Shown here piece after piece: positions 26,136 through 35,059 of a stretch of 64,000 nucleotides of DNA; within the stretch, counting starts at the first letter, position 1; the number at the start of each line of letters is the position of its first letter. Location of the stretch: contig NZ_BMHE01000020.1 of the NCBI RefSeq assembly GCF_014640555.1, positions 58,480-122,479 of the forward strand, read 5' to 3'. The translations under genes and the position numbers were made by a program. This stretch comes from Paenibacillus marchantiophytorum (GTDB lineage Bacteria > Bacillota > Bacilli > Paenibacillales > NBRC-103111). Under the pieces are notes generated by a model, which did no database searches, was not told the DNA's origin, and saw only the letters and a list, made by a program, of their open reading frames with translations.

Positions 26136-26312
26136 ATGGACATTCCTGCTCTCTCAATGTCTTTAGCGCAGAACAATTTAGGCCAAGCTGTTGGATTAAG
26201 TGTGCTGAAACTGGCTAAAGATCAATCAACTGAACAAGCACAACAAATGGTTCAAATGATGACACGTAGTGTGCAACCAAATTTAGGTGGAAATCTCGAT
26301 ATCAGTGTTTAA
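26136..26312 (+). CDS. YjfB-family small protein
   Basis: A 58-residue protein starting MDIPALSMSLAQNNLGQAVG, then LSVLKLAKDQ. This matches the YjfB family (putative motility protein) opening MDIPALSMALSQ and its amphipathic helix VGLSVLKLAKDQ..QAQQMVQMM. GAAGGAGG lies 7 nt before the ATG. A terminator follows directly. Function is not established; the family name comes from association with the motility regulon in Bacillus. No other motility gene lies in the window. Confidence 0.8.
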   Translation: MDIPALSMSLAQNNLGQAVGLSVLKLAKDQSTEQAQQMVQMMTRSVQPNLGGNLDISV

Positions 26313-26320
26313 TTTTGAAG

Positions 26321-26353
26321 GAGTTGTGCGAATTCGTCGTACGGCTCTTTTTT
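26321..26353 (+). terminator. Terminator after the YjfB-like gene
   Basis: GAGTTGTGCGA (26321-26331) pairs with TCGTACGGCTC (26337-26347) with three G-U pairs, then TTTTTT. It starts 9 bp after the stop. Confidence 0.75.
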
Positions 26354-26356
26354 ATT

Positions 26357-27577
26357 TCAAAAGACAGTTAATCTTTCCCCGCGCTTTCCTCTCCCCAGAA
26401 ACACATTCAACCGCTCCGAAAACAAGAGCATTGCCACGGCTGAGAGGCCGATAAAATAAGGGAATATCCCGATTGTCGCAAAAGAAGCCAGCAAGCCGAG
26501 AAACGGAGGCATGAACGTGCTGCCCGTGTAGGCGACAGCCATTTGGTAGCCCATGATGGTCTGGGCGTGTTTTTTTCCAAAACGTTCAGGAGTCTCATGC
26601 AGCATACATGGAAATATCGGTGCCAAACCTAAGCCTACAATCATCAAGCCTGCAAGCGAGAATTCTGTCGGCAAAGGAAGGAATAGCAGTGCTGCGCCGG
26701 CTAATGCTGTCACTTGACCACTGCGAATGAGAGTAAGATTGCTAAGTTTGAACGTAATAAATCCGGTAATAAATCTACCGATTGTAATGCCAGCATAGAA
26801 GAGGGATACCCATTGCGCCGCTGTGGAGGCCGGTAATTCCTTGCTGTTAACGAGAAAGCTGCTTCCCCACAGCCCCACCGTTGCCTCCACCCCGCTATAA
26901 AACAAAAAGGATAACAGAGCGAACTTGACTCCCTTTATGTGCAAAGGTTTAATTGGTTTGGAAGCTGCATCCTCAGCGCCTATTGCTATATCGCCATCCG
27001 CTTGCGCTGAAGCAGCTTTACTTATTTTGGCAACCCGATCCCATAAGGGCAATGTGAAAAACAAGATAATAACCAATAGAATCTGGATTCCTGCAACCGT
27101 TAGGTATCCTTGTCTCCATGCGTTTTGCCCCGAGATATACTGGGCCATAATCATGGGGCCAAGCGTAGCCCCGACTCCCCAGAAACAATGCAGCCAACTC
27201 ATGTGATGCGCTTTGTAATGAGCTGCAACATAATTATTAAGGCCTGCATCTACGGAACCTGCACCTAATCCGAGCGGGATGGCACATAGCATTAACCAAA
27301 GAAGTGATGGTGATAATGAGAACCCTAGCAAGGCACCAGCAGTCATTACACAACTGACCAGGGTGACTTTCCCCGTTCCGAATCGCTGAAGGACTGTTCC
27401 GCTCAACAAACTGGAGACAATGGTGCCAGCTGCTATGGTCATAGAAAGCAGTCCTGCCGTCTCCAGCGGTGCCCCAAAATCCACTTGCATAACGGGCCAA
27501 GCTGCTCCTAACAAGGAATCAGGCAGCCCCAAGCTGATGAATGCCAAATAAATGATGATCAAAAAAAATGTAGCCAT
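26357..27577 (-). CDS. MFS transporter
   Basis: A 406-residue, twelve-helix major facilitator protein. It begins with YLAFISLGLPDSLLGAAWPVMQVDFGAP, the start typical of FucP/YfkF-like MFS carriers, and holds LLSGTVLQRFGTGKVTLVS (loop 2-3 motif) and GLGLAPIFPCMLHETPERFG in the second half. A cytoplasmic loop of about 35 residues follows helix 6. The substrate is unknown. The mRNA leader has six AGAAAC repeats (27592-27657). Confidence 0.85.
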   Translation of the reverse strand: MATFFLIIIYLAFISLGLPDSLLGAAWPVMQVDFGAPLETAGLLSMTIAAGTIVSSLLSGTVLQRFGTGKVTLVSCVMTAGALLGFSLSPSLLWLMLCAIPLGLGAGSVDAGLNNYVAAHYKAHHMSWLHCFWGVGATLGPMIMAQYISGQNAWRQGYLTVAGIQILLVIILFFTLPLWDRVAKISKAASAQADGDIAIGAEDAASKPIKPLHIKGVKFALLSFLFYSGVEATVGLWGSSFLVNSKELPASTAAQWVSLFYAGITIGRFITGFITFKLSNLTLIRSGQVTALAGAALLFLPLPTEFSLAGLMIVGLGLAPIFPCMLHETPERFGKKHAQTIMGYQMAVAYTGSTFMPPFLGLLASFATIGIFPYFIGLSAVAMLLFSERLNVFLGRGKRGERLTVF

Positions 27578-27591
27578 ATCTTTTACCTAAT

Positions 27592-27657
27592 CTCCTGTTT
27601 CTTTTCTAGTTTCTAGTTTCTTTTGAGTTTCTTGTTTCTTTTAGCTTCTTGTTTCTG
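27592..27657 (-). repeat. Six AGAAAC repeats in the MFS gene leader
   Basis: Read on the minus strand this 66-bp purine-rich tract has AGAAAC six times plus one AGAAGC, spaced mostly 7-11 nt. It ends at the AGGAG ribosome-binding site of the MFS gene. It could be simple-sequence drift or a repeated protein or RNA recognition site. Confidence 0.6.
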
Positions 27658-27764
27658 AGATCATTCAAGCTTAAAAGTAGAGCTTAAGAGGATGAATCGG
27701 TTAATATAAGGATGCACGGCTTACACTAGTCGTTTAGGTTACTTTATTATAGGAGCTGGAATGG

Positions 27765-28460
27765 ATGAAACGAACCACGATTTTGATCGCGGATGATGAG
27801 AAGGAAATTGCAGATCTGATCGCTTTGCATTTAGAGAAAGAGGGCTACCAACTTATCCAAGTTTATGATGGGAAAGAGGCTCTTCATGCGATTCAATCGC
27901 AAGCGATTGATTTGGCGATTTTAGATATTATGATGCCCAAAATGGATGGGTATGAAGTGACTCGCCAAATTCGCGAGCAGTATCATATGCCGATCATTTT
28001 CTTAAGTGCCAAATCCTCTGATTTGGATAAAATTACTGGATTGGTCATGGGCGCGGACGATTACATGACCAAACCGTTCAACCCAATGGAATTGGTTGCT
28101 AGGGTGAATGCGCAATTACGCCGATCTACGCGTTTGAATCAACCAGCGTCTGGCCTTAAATCCGTCTTGGAATCAGCCGGCTTAACGATGGATCCCGACC
28201 AACGAACCGTTATTCTCTATGGGAAACAGGTTGAATTAACACCCAAAGAGTTTGATATTCTTTATCTGTTAGCCAGTCATCCTAAGAAAGTTTTTAGTGC
28301 AGAGCATATTTTCCAGGGGGTCTGGGGGGAAGCCTACTATGAAAGTGGCAACACAGTTATGGTGCATATCCGTACCCTGCGCAAAAAACTTGGTGAAGAC
28401 ACCAACAAGAACAAGTTAATCAAAACGGTTTGGGGGGTGGGATATTCATTCCATGGCTAA
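27765..28460 (+). CDS. OmpR/VanR-type response regulator
   Basis: A 231-residue regulator. The receiver has LIADDEKE (D10, D11), LAILDIMMPKMDG (D54) and DDYMTKPFNP (Lys). The C-terminal winged helix shows VELTPKEFDILYLLASHPKK, VWGEAYYESGNTVMVHIRTL and GVGYSF. The sequence resembles VanR more than PhoP-type regulators (PMIFLSAKSSDLDKITGLVM). AGGAG lies 9 nt upstream. It overlaps the kinase start by 8 nt and heads the operon with VanY- and VanZ-like proteins. Confidence 0.9.
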   Translation: MKRTTILIADDEKEIADLIALHLEKEGYQLIQVYDGKEALHAIQSQAIDLAILDIMMPKMDGYEVTRQIREQYHMPIIFLSAKSSDLDKITGLVMGADDYMTKPFNPMELVARVNAQLRRSTRLNQPASGLKSVLESAGLTMDPDQRTVILYGKQVELTPKEFDILYLLASHPKKVFSAEHIFQGVWGEAYYESGNTVMVHIRTLRKKLGEDTNKNKLIKTVWGVGYSFHG

Positions 28461-29538
28461 CATGCTTCGCAGTTTCCGCTCCAAAATGATTCTCCTATTA
28501 GGTCTCAGCATGGCGCTGTCCGGAACTATGACCTTCATCCTGTATAAGGTGCTTCAACTTTACTACACGGGCGTTCGATACGAAGATCCCTTAGCCAAAT
28601 TTCGCCATATGATTTACAAATTTGGGGATTTCAACTTCTTCCTGATTGTGTTTATTCCACTGGCCATCTTGTTTTTCTTTTTCCTCACGAAGCCGTATGC
28701 AACCTACTTTCAAGAGATATCCACAGGCATACATCGTCTGGCCAATGGGGATTTCCAAAGTCGGGTTCACATTTCCTCGAATGACGAGTTTAAGGCGATT
28801 GGCGAAGACATCAATATGGCCAGCGAGAAGCTGCAAAAGGCGGTAGAACGTGGCGATTTTGCGGAAAGCAGCAAAGACCAGCTGGTCTTGAATCTGGCTC
28901 ACGATTTGCGCACGCCGTTGACGTCTGTTCTAGGCTATTTGGATATTATACTTCAAGATGATCAATTGACGAAGGAACAAATCAAACATTATACGACGAT
29001 TGCTTATACCAAGTCCCAGCGGCTGGAGAAGCTGATTGATGAGCTGTTTGAAATCACCCGGATGAACTATGGCATGCTTACACTTGAAAAAAAGCCAATT
29101 GATTTAAGCGAACTCCTCATCCAATTGCAGGAAGAATTATTCCCGGTCTTTGAGAAAAATCAGCTGATTGCCCGCATAGATGTCCTTCCGCATTTGGAAA
29201 TCCTAGCGGATGGCGAGTTGTTGGCACGCGTCTTCGAAAACCTACTGACGAATGCCAATCGTTATGGAAAAGACGGCCAATTCGTCGATATCCATTGCCA
29301 ACTAGACGCAGAAGACGTGGTCGTACAAGTCATTAATTATGGCGACAGCATTCCAGAGGAAGATCTGCCACATCTCTTTGATATGTTCTATACCGGGGAC
29401 CAAGCGCGAAGCCATCAAGGCGGGAGTACGGGTCTGGGCTTATTCATCGCAAAAAATATTGTTGAGCAGCATAACGGAAAGATTTCGGTCCAAAGCAATG
29501 TCATTCGTACACTGTTCGAAGTGCGATTGCCTCTGTGA
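28453..29538 (+). CDS. VanS-type sensor histidine kinase
   Basis: A 361-residue kinase with two membrane helices (about 12-32 and 61-80) and a short extracellular loop of about 28 residues. This is the VanS layout, with little room for a ligand domain. HAMP follows (IHRLANGDFQSRVHI), then the H box LNLAHDLRTPLTSVLGYLD with H150. N box ENLLTNANRYG, DLFDMFYTGD and GGSTGLGLFIAKNI complete the ATPase. Signal: probably cell-wall stress or glycopeptides by analogy; no Van ligase genes are present. It overlaps the regulator gene. Confidence 0.9.
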   Translation: MANMLRSFRSKMILLLGLSMALSGTMTFILYKVLQLYYTGVRYEDPLAKFRHMIYKFGDFNFFLIVFIPLAILFFFFLTKPYATYFQEISTGIHRLANGDFQSRVHISSNDEFKAIGEDINMASEKLQKAVERGDFAESSKDQLVLNLAHDLRTPLTSVLGYLDIILQDDQLTKEQIKHYTTIAYTKSQRLEKLIDELFEITRMNYGMLTLEKKPIDLSELLIQLQEELFPVFEKNQLIARIDVLPHLEILADGELLARVFENLLTNANRYGKDGQFVDIHCQLDAEDVVVQVINYGDSIPEEDLPHLFDMFYTGDQARSHQGGSTGLGLFIAKNIVEQHNGKISVQSNVIRTLFEVRLPL

Positions 29539-29636
29539 ATCGCCAAATTTAAGAAAAATTTTATTTTTGCCCCACTTCTTTCTTAAACTGTTTTCCTTAT
29601 CCTGAAAGCAAGCAAGGTGAAGGAGGAAACAACGAA

Positions 29637-30515
29637 ATGAAGAAGTGGGTATTTTGGCTTGTTATTGTTCTATTGCTTGGTTTTGAAACCTTTTATCAAC
29701 AGCCAGATGAAGTCAATAATAATCCTATTGAAGTAGCAAATGTTCAGACGAATGAAGCGACTCCCCAAAAGGACGATCTACCGATAAAAGTAGGCAAAGA
29801 CCAAATCTATCAAGGAAATCTGGTGTTGATTAATAAAGAGTATCCCGTACACCCGGCGGGGATGAAATCCGATGTGGTCAACTTATTTCAGCATAAAGAA
29901 TTGATCAAAGGGTTCGGATTGCTGGATAGTTCGATTCGCTTGTCGCAGAATGTTGTACAAGCCTTTTCCACGATGCTCGCGGCCGCAGACAAAGATGGGA
30001 TTAACCATTTTATCATCAATAGCGGTTATCGTGACAATAAAGAGCAGAGTCAGCTTTATAAAGAAATGGGGGCTGATTATGCACTTCCAGCGGGATACAG
30101 CGAACACAACCTGGGACTAGCGCTTGATATTGGCTCTACGCAGATGGAGATGAATCAAGCCCCTGAAGGGAAATGGTTAAAAAAAAATGCGGGCATCTAT
30201 GGATTCATTTTGCGGTATCCCAAAGATAAAACAGATATCACTGGCATTCAGTATGAGCCATGGCACTTTCGTTATGTGGGTCTGCCGCACAGTATGATCA
30301 TGCAGCAAAAGAATTTAACTTTGGAACAATATCTGGACTTCCTCAAGGAACAGAAGACGTATTCAGCGAAGATTTCCGGCAAGTCCTATACGATAACTTA
30401 TTATCCTATTTCCAAAAATACAACTATTGGAGTGCCGAAGAACCGTCATTATGAGCTGTCAGGCAATAATATCGACGGCGTTATCGTTACGGTGTCTGGC
30501 GAGGTAACCAAATGA
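29637..30515 (+). CDS. VanY-type D-Ala-D-Ala carboxypeptidase
   Basis: A 292-residue membrane-anchored zinc carboxypeptidase. An N-terminal anchor (WVFWLVIVLLLGFETF) and an Asp/Asn-rich linker precede the VanY domain. The catalytic set is complete: SGYRD, SEHNLGLALDIG (H157, D164), and YEPWHFRYVG (E207, H210). The enzyme removes the terminal D-Ala from peptidoglycan pentapeptides outside the cell. The last about 60 residues (YSAKISGKSYTITYYPI and on) form a small extra beta domain. AAGGAGGAAAC gives a strong ribosome-binding site. It ends in ATGA overlap with the VanZ-like gene. Confidence 0.92.
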   Translation: MKKWVFWLVIVLLLGFETFYQQPDEVNNNPIEVANVQTNEATPQKDDLPIKVGKDQIYQGNLVLINKEYPVHPAGMKSDVVNLFQHKELIKGFGLLDSSIRLSQNVVQAFSTMLAAADKDGINHFIINSGYRDNKEQSQLYKEMGADYALPAGYSEHNLGLALDIGSTQMEMNQAPEGKWLKKNAGIYGFILRYPKDKTDITGIQYEPWHFRYVGLPHSMIMQQKNLTLEQYLDFLKEQKTYSAKISGKSYTITYYPISKNTTIGVPKNRHYELSGNNIDGVIVTVSGEVTK

Positions 30516-31087
30516 AACGCCACCAATTAAAAGATGATGTTATCGCGCCTGCAATATTTGCCTTATATCTCTATGCGGTTTTTAAAATTATTTTATTTAA
30601 ATTCCAAGCGATTGATTTCAACTTTTTATGGCATCAGCTTCAAAGGAATTTGGGTGATCTTTCTTTTATCAAGGAGCGTTTGCACAGAGCAAATTTCACT
30701 CCATTTCAATCCATATCGAGTAATGTGCAGATGGTCTCCAGCCATAACATAATCAATTTGTATGGGAACATTGCCTTATTCATTCCTTATGGTATTTTCC
30801 TGGTTTACCTAGCCAAAAAGCAAAGAATTTCATTCCTTGGCGTGTTTATGCGCGCTTTGGCCCTAAGTTTGAGCTTGGAAATCTTGCAGGTTGTTTTCGC
30901 TATCGGAAGTTTTGATGTCGATGATCTTATTCTAAACGTATTCGGCAGCTTGATTGGCTGCTTCGCAGCCAGGTTATACCGCTTCTCGCCGCGGATCTTC
31001 AAAGTAAAGAGCCCTCCTCCCCATGTTCGCAATGGTTCAGACGGCTCCTTGATTCAATCCGATCAACCAATTTCCTCAAGTTCATAG
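30512..31087 (+). CDS. VanZ-family membrane protein
   Basis: A 191-residue protein with about four to five membrane helices. VanZ family hallmarks are NIINLYGNIALFIPYGIFLVYL and SLSLEILQVVFAIGSFDVDDLILNVFGSLIG. The family member from teicoplanin-resistance clusters gives low-level teicoplanin resistance; the mechanism is not settled. It overlaps VanY by 4 nt. Its last 25 bp overlap the 3' end of the convergent antiporter gene, so there is no room for a separate terminator. Confidence 0.9.
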   Translation: MKRHQLKDDVIAPAIFALYLYAVFKIILFKFQAIDFNFLWHQLQRNLGDLSFIKERLHRANFTPFQSISSNVQMVSSHNIINLYGNIALFIPYGIFLVYLAKKQRISFLGVFMRALALSLSLEILQVVFAIGSFDVDDLILNVFGSLIGCFAARLYRFSPRIFKVKSPPPHVRNGSDGSLIQSDQPISSSS

Positions 31088-33099
31088 AGCGACGCTTCTC
31101 TGTTGCGGATCACTCGGCGAAGCAAGGCGGCCAAATCACGTGTGATATCTCCGCGCTCGAAGAATACCTGCACCGCATCGCGCTCCGCCTGAATCGCAAT
31201 CCAGTGAAGCTCGCGCCGGCAGTCCTCGAAGGACCTGTCTTTGCGCCGCGACCCCATTGTGAATCTGCGAAGCCTTTCGAGCATCTGCTGATAATAGTCC
31301 AGCACGCCTTCGGTGGCTTCATCGCTTTGAATGGTACAGCGTCTGGAGAACTCATCAACGACGGCTTGGCTGCATTGCATTTTGAGCGTGCGCAGCGCTG
31401 CCATGTCCGGCTCAATGAAACCATTGGCTATGCTTGGCTTGCGTATGATTAGCAGCATTTTGAGACGCCGCCATAGGGTCTTCATAATAGCTTTACCCAG
31501 ATCCAGCTTGTTGGCCAAAATAAGTTCTACTTGCTCCAGCATTTGCAAATAATAATTCGCCTGATCACGACTCACCTGACCGCTTTCCAGTTGATCGTTC
31601 ACATATTTGCGTTCAATCCCTAGCGCCATGAGACGCATGCCTGCTTGTTCCTGCTGGTATCGCGGCAGGCGTTTTACTTTGCTGTCCTTTTGACCGAGCT
31701 GCTGCATCATAATCTTGTAATCGCTGATCACCGTAGTAACCGCGAACTCATTCTTCTCATTGCTCGACCCCTGAAGAGCCTTCACAGCGGCAGTCATAAC
31801 CTCGATCTGCCACTCTCGCTCGATGCGTTCCTTCTCCGCATCATCGGCCGTACTTTTCTTCTTCGCCAGTAGCGGCAGCACGATGCTGGCTGTCAGCAAA
31901 GATAACAGAATAACGGATGACGCCAGGAATAGGATGAGATCTCTTTGCGGAAACGGCTCGCCATTTTGCAGCAATAGCGGAATCGAAAAGGCACCGGCCA
32001 AGGTGACTGCGCCACGTACGCCCGATATGGCGGTTAGCATCAGAATTCGCAGACTAGGCACTTCCTTGCTTTGGTTCCCAAACCAACGTCCTCCTCTAGA
32101 GAATAGGAACGTCCAGCCAAACCGAAGAACCAGTAACATCGCATAAATAAGAATGGCATAACCGATAACTCTGTAATTATTGAAGGTCGGGTCAATGAGG
32201 ATTGTGTTGGATACGCCTGGGATCTGCAGCCCGAGAAGGACGAACACCAATCCATTCAGAACAAACAAAATGACCGACCATGTCGGATTGGAGACGTTTT
32301 TGAGATTGGGCATCGTAAACGCCATGCGTTCATTCTCGATGGCATGTACCAATCCGCCTGCTACCGCGGCGAGAATCCCCGACACCCCTAGCTCCTCAGC
32401 AATCAAATAGAGCAGGAATGGCGTCAGAATTTGCAGCAGCATATGCATCGTTTCATCCTCAAGACCTGCCCGGCGCAGCAGCTGTCTTAGACCGATGATG
32501 AGGAATGCAACCAAGGCTCCTATAATCAAACCACCGATAGAAATAACGAAGAAGCTTAAACTTGCCTTGGGAAAGGAAAAAACACCTGTGACCGCCGCCG
32601 CAATGGCGAACTTAAAGGCAACTAAACCCGAAGCATCGTTCATCAGAGCTTCCCCTTCGAGCAGCCGTTTCAAGCTGCGCGGCAAATGGATACGGCCAGC
32701 CAAGGAACCGACTGCTACTGCATCCGTCGGAGACAGGATAGCGGCTAATCCGAAAGCAGCCGCGAGCGGGATCGAAGGTATCATCCAGTGGACACTGTAC
32801 CCAACGACGAGCACAGTAATGAAAACCAAGCCCACAGCCAACAGCAATATAGGAGCTCGCAATCTCCACAGTTCATCCCGCGGCGTATGTTTGCCATCAT
32901 TGTACAGAAGCGGAGCGATGAATAAGATGAAAAACAATTCTGGCTCCAAATGCAAGTGAATACCGAGAGGTACCATCACCAGAGAGGCGCCCAGCGCAAT
33001 CTGGATCAGTGGAATAGGTATGAAGGGCACGAAGCGATGTACGACATTGGACACTCCGATTAGAACGAGCAGCATAAGAATAATAATAAATACTTCCAA
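31063..33099 (-). CDS. CPA1-family Na+/H+ antiporter
   Basis: A 678-residue antiporter. About twelve N-terminal helices carry the CPA1 core: GLAAILSPTDAVAVGSLAGR and LLEGEALMNDASGLVAFKFA (the Asp pair for ion binding). A C-terminal cytoplasmic domain of about 260 residues follows, charged and helical. Length and layout match the B. subtilis NhaK (YvgP) type. The start is TTG at 33099 with AGGAGGG 9 nt upstream; no better ATG exists. The 3' end overlaps the convergent VanZ-like gene by 25 bp. The promoter region is shared with the divergent DUF1641-ndh operon. Confidence 0.9.
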   Translation of the reverse strand: MEVFIIILMLLVLIGVSNVVHRFVPFIPIPLIQIALGASLVMVPLGIHLHLEPELFFILFIAPLLYNDGKHTPRDELWRLRAPILLLAVGLVFITVLVVGYSVHWMIPSIPLAAAFGLAAILSPTDAVAVGSLAGRIHLPRSLKRLLEGEALMNDASGLVAFKFAIAAAVTGVFSFPKASLSFFVISIGGLIIGALVAFLIIGLRQLLRRAGLEDETMHMLLQILTPFLLYLIAEELGVSGILAAVAGGLVHAIENERMAFTMPNLKNVSNPTWSVILFVLNGLVFVLLGLQIPGVSNTILIDPTFNNYRVIGYAILIYAMLLVLRFGWTFLFSRGGRWFGNQSKEVPSLRILMLTAISGVRGAVTLAGAFSIPLLLQNGEPFPQRDLILFLASSVILLSLLTASIVLPLLAKKKSTADDAEKERIEREWQIEVMTAAVKALQGSSNEKNEFAVTTVISDYKIMMQQLGQKDSKVKRLPRYQQEQAGMRLMALGIERKYVNDQLESGQVSRDQANYYLQMLEQVELILANKLDLGKAIMKTLWRRLKMLLIIRKPSIANGFIEPDMAALRTLKMQCSQAVVDEFSRRCTIQSDEATEGVLDYYQQMLERLRRFTMGSRRKDRSFEDCRRELHWIAIQAERDAVQVFFERGDITRDLAALLRRVIRNREASLYELEEIG

Positions 33100-33300
33100 A
33101 TGGACTTCCCTCCTATTGATAACATCTCCTACTCGCTATCTTTTAACACCCTATTTACATCTCAGATTAGCGTACAAACAAATATTAGTTTCATGTTCAC
33201 GAATTTGCAATATTTTCTTTTTAAATTTTTTGTCAAAAGGTGTAGAATATCTAGATACGGTTTAAATCCAATTGTGTCGATGTTGATGAACATTTTACTA

Positions 33301-33355
33301 TGTGAAAAATGTTACAACGATTGTAAAAGATCGTATCGGCTTTTACACATTGTGA
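33301..33355 (+). promoter_or_regulatory. Two Rex-like inverted repeats before the DUF1641-ndh operon
   Basis: TGTGAAAAATGTTACA (33301-33316) and TTACACATTGTGA (33343-33355) are imperfect inverted repeats resembling the Rex consensus TTGTGAAWWWWTTCACAA. In B. subtilis yjlC-ndh is a Rex target, which makes redox (NADH) control plausible here. The match is partial. Confidence 0.35.
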
Positions 33356-33396
33356 CAGTACCCGATTATTTTAACCCGCAAAGGAGGATTTTTCAT

Positions 33397-33828
33397 ATGT
33401 CACAGACATCTGCTGTTCAAGAAGTAGCAGCAACACTTGCTGCTGAACCCAAATCATTAGACGTACTCGACCAATTGCTAAAGCCTGAGGTGCAGCAATC
33501 TTTGACAGTGCTGGTGGATAACCTGCCCAAAATGGTAGAAATGATGAGCGTGTTAACAAAAGCCTACGATTTCGCACAAAGCGTAGCTACTGACAAAGTA
33601 TTGATTAATGATTTTGCTCAAGGTCTTGGTGAATTCATCAAACCTGTTCAGGACAAAGCGAAAGACATCGCATCGGCAGCGATTGAAGCTGGTGAACGTT
33701 CACAAGCTGAAGCAGGAACAACAATCGGTCTTTTTGGTATGCTAAAAATGTTGAAAGATCCTGAAGTGCAGAAGACTCTTCGTTTTGCTCAAGCATTCTT
33801 GAACGTGCTCTCCGAACGCAAAAACTAA
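33397..33828 (+). CDS. yjlC: DUF1641 protein (YjlC-like)
   Basis: A 143-residue soluble, mostly helical protein of the DUF1641/YjlC family: LLKPEVQQSLTVLVDNLPKM, then VLINDFAQGLGEF and GLFGMLKMLKDPEVQKTLRF. The start is ATG 33397 with AAAGGAGG 8 nt upstream; the frame is open further upstream but without a better start. It lies 19 bp before the NADH dehydrogenase gene, the same order as yjlC-ndh in B. subtilis. Its role is not known; a link to the dehydrogenase is inferred from this conserved pairing. Confidence 0.85.
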   Translation: MSQTSAVQEVAATLAAEPKSLDVLDQLLKPEVQQSLTVLVDNLPKMVEMMSVLTKAYDFAQSVATDKVLINDFAQGLGEFIKPVQDKAKDIASAAIEAGERSQAEAGTTIGLFGMLKMLKDPEVQKTLRFAQAFLNVLSERKN

Positions 33829-33847
33829 TACGGGTAAGGGATGGATA

Positions 33848-35032
33848 ATGATGGCTAAACAAATACTTATTCTTGGCGGCGGTTATGGCGGTCTGCTTAC
33901 CGCTTTGACGGCACGTAAACATTTGACGGCTGGAGAAGCCAACATAACGATCATCAACCGTTATTCAACACACCAAATTATTACTGAATTGCACCGCTTG
34001 GCGGGTGGCACAATCAAAGAACAAGCGGTTGCGCTTCCTCTTCAAAAATTGCTTGGCGACAAAGATGTCAATGTTGTTGTCGACACAATCAAAGAAATCA
34101 AACCTAATGACAAACAAGTACTTACAAGCAGCGGCGCTGTTCACAAGTACGATACGCTCGTTGTTGCTCTGGGCAGCGAAACCAACTACTTCGGTATCCC
34201 AGGTCTCGAAGAGAACAGCATGATCCTCAAATCCGCGGCAGATGCTAACCGCATTCGTGAGCATGTTGAAGCTCGTCTGGACGCTTACAAGGCTTCCGGC
34301 AACAAAGCAGATGCAACGATCGTTGTTGGCGGCGGCGGTCTAACGGGCGTTGAGCTTGTAGGCGAATTCGCTGATAAGCTTCCTGAAGTTTGCCGCAGCA
34401 AAGGCATCGATTTCAGCGATGTTTCCATCTACTGTGTAGAAGCTGGCCCAGCCATCCTTCCTGTATTCCCTCCAGTCTTGATTGAGCGCGCGGTAACGAG
34501 CCTTGAGAAGCGCGGTGTTACTTTCTTGACAGGCGTAGCGATTACAGAAGCTACCAAAACTACGGTTGCTCTGAAGAGCGGTCAAACCATCGAGTCCAAC
34601 ACGATCATTTGGACTGGCGGCGTAAAAGGCAATCAAGTCGTTGGAAGCTGTGGAATCGCAGAAGATCGTGGCCGTGCAACGGTTACATCCACCCTGCAAT
34701 CAACTTCCCATTCCGATATCTTCCTAGCAGGCGACTGCGCGGTAGTATTCCCTGAAGGCAGTGAAAGACCTTATCCGCCAACCGCACAATTGGCTTGGCA
34801 GATGGGTGAAACGATTGGCTACAACCTTGCGGTTCAAATTAAAGGCGGCGTCATGGATAAGTTCGTTCCTGTATTCTCTGGAACATTGGGCAGCTTAGGC
34901 CGTAAAGACGGCATTGGTACAATCGGCGGAAACAACACGAAGCTCAAAGGCTTACCGGCTTCGCTTATGAAAGAAGCAAGTAACGTTCGCTACTTGTCCC
35001 ACATTCATGGTCTGTTCGCTTTAGCTTACTAG
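33848..35032 (+). CDS. ndh: Type II NADH dehydrogenase (NDH-2)
   Basis: A 394-residue single-subunit flavoenzyme passing electrons from NADH to quinone at the membrane without pumping protons. The FAD site is KQILILGGGYGGLLTAL at the N-terminus. The NAD(H) fold is ATIVVGGGGLTGVELVGE, and DIFLAGDCAVVF is the second FAD motif. The quinone-site-like AQLAWQMGETIGYN follows. The C-terminus (ASNVRYLSHIHGLFAL) is the amphipathic, membrane-binding part. Two ATGs stand in tandem at 33848; AAGGGATGG is just upstream. Second gene of the DUF1641 operon. Confidence 0.88.
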   Translation: MMAKQILILGGGYGGLLTALTARKHLTAGEANITIINRYSTHQIITELHRLAGGTIKEQAVALPLQKLLGDKDVNVVVDTIKEIKPNDKQVLTSSGAVHKYDTLVVALGSETNYFGIPGLEENSMILKSAADANRIREHVEARLDAYKASGNKADATIVVGGGGLTGVELVGEFADKLPEVCRSKGIDFSDVSIYCVEAGPAILPVFPPVLIERAVTSLEKRGVTFLTGVAITEATKTTVALKSGQTIESNTIIWTGGVKGNQVVGSCGIAEDRGRATVTSTLQSTSHSDIFLAGDCAVVFPEGSERPYPPTAQLAWQMGETIGYNLAVQIKGGVMDKFVPVFSGTLGSLGRKDGIGTIGGNNTKLKGLPASLMKEASNVRYLSHIHGLFALAY

Positions 35033-35059
35033 AACGAAGTATAAAGAAAAACGGCTTCT

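Noticed and set aside
27765..31087. A full glycopeptide-resistance cluster
   Set aside because: No vanH, ligase or vanX gene is found beside it; only regulator, kinase, VanY and VanZ types are present.
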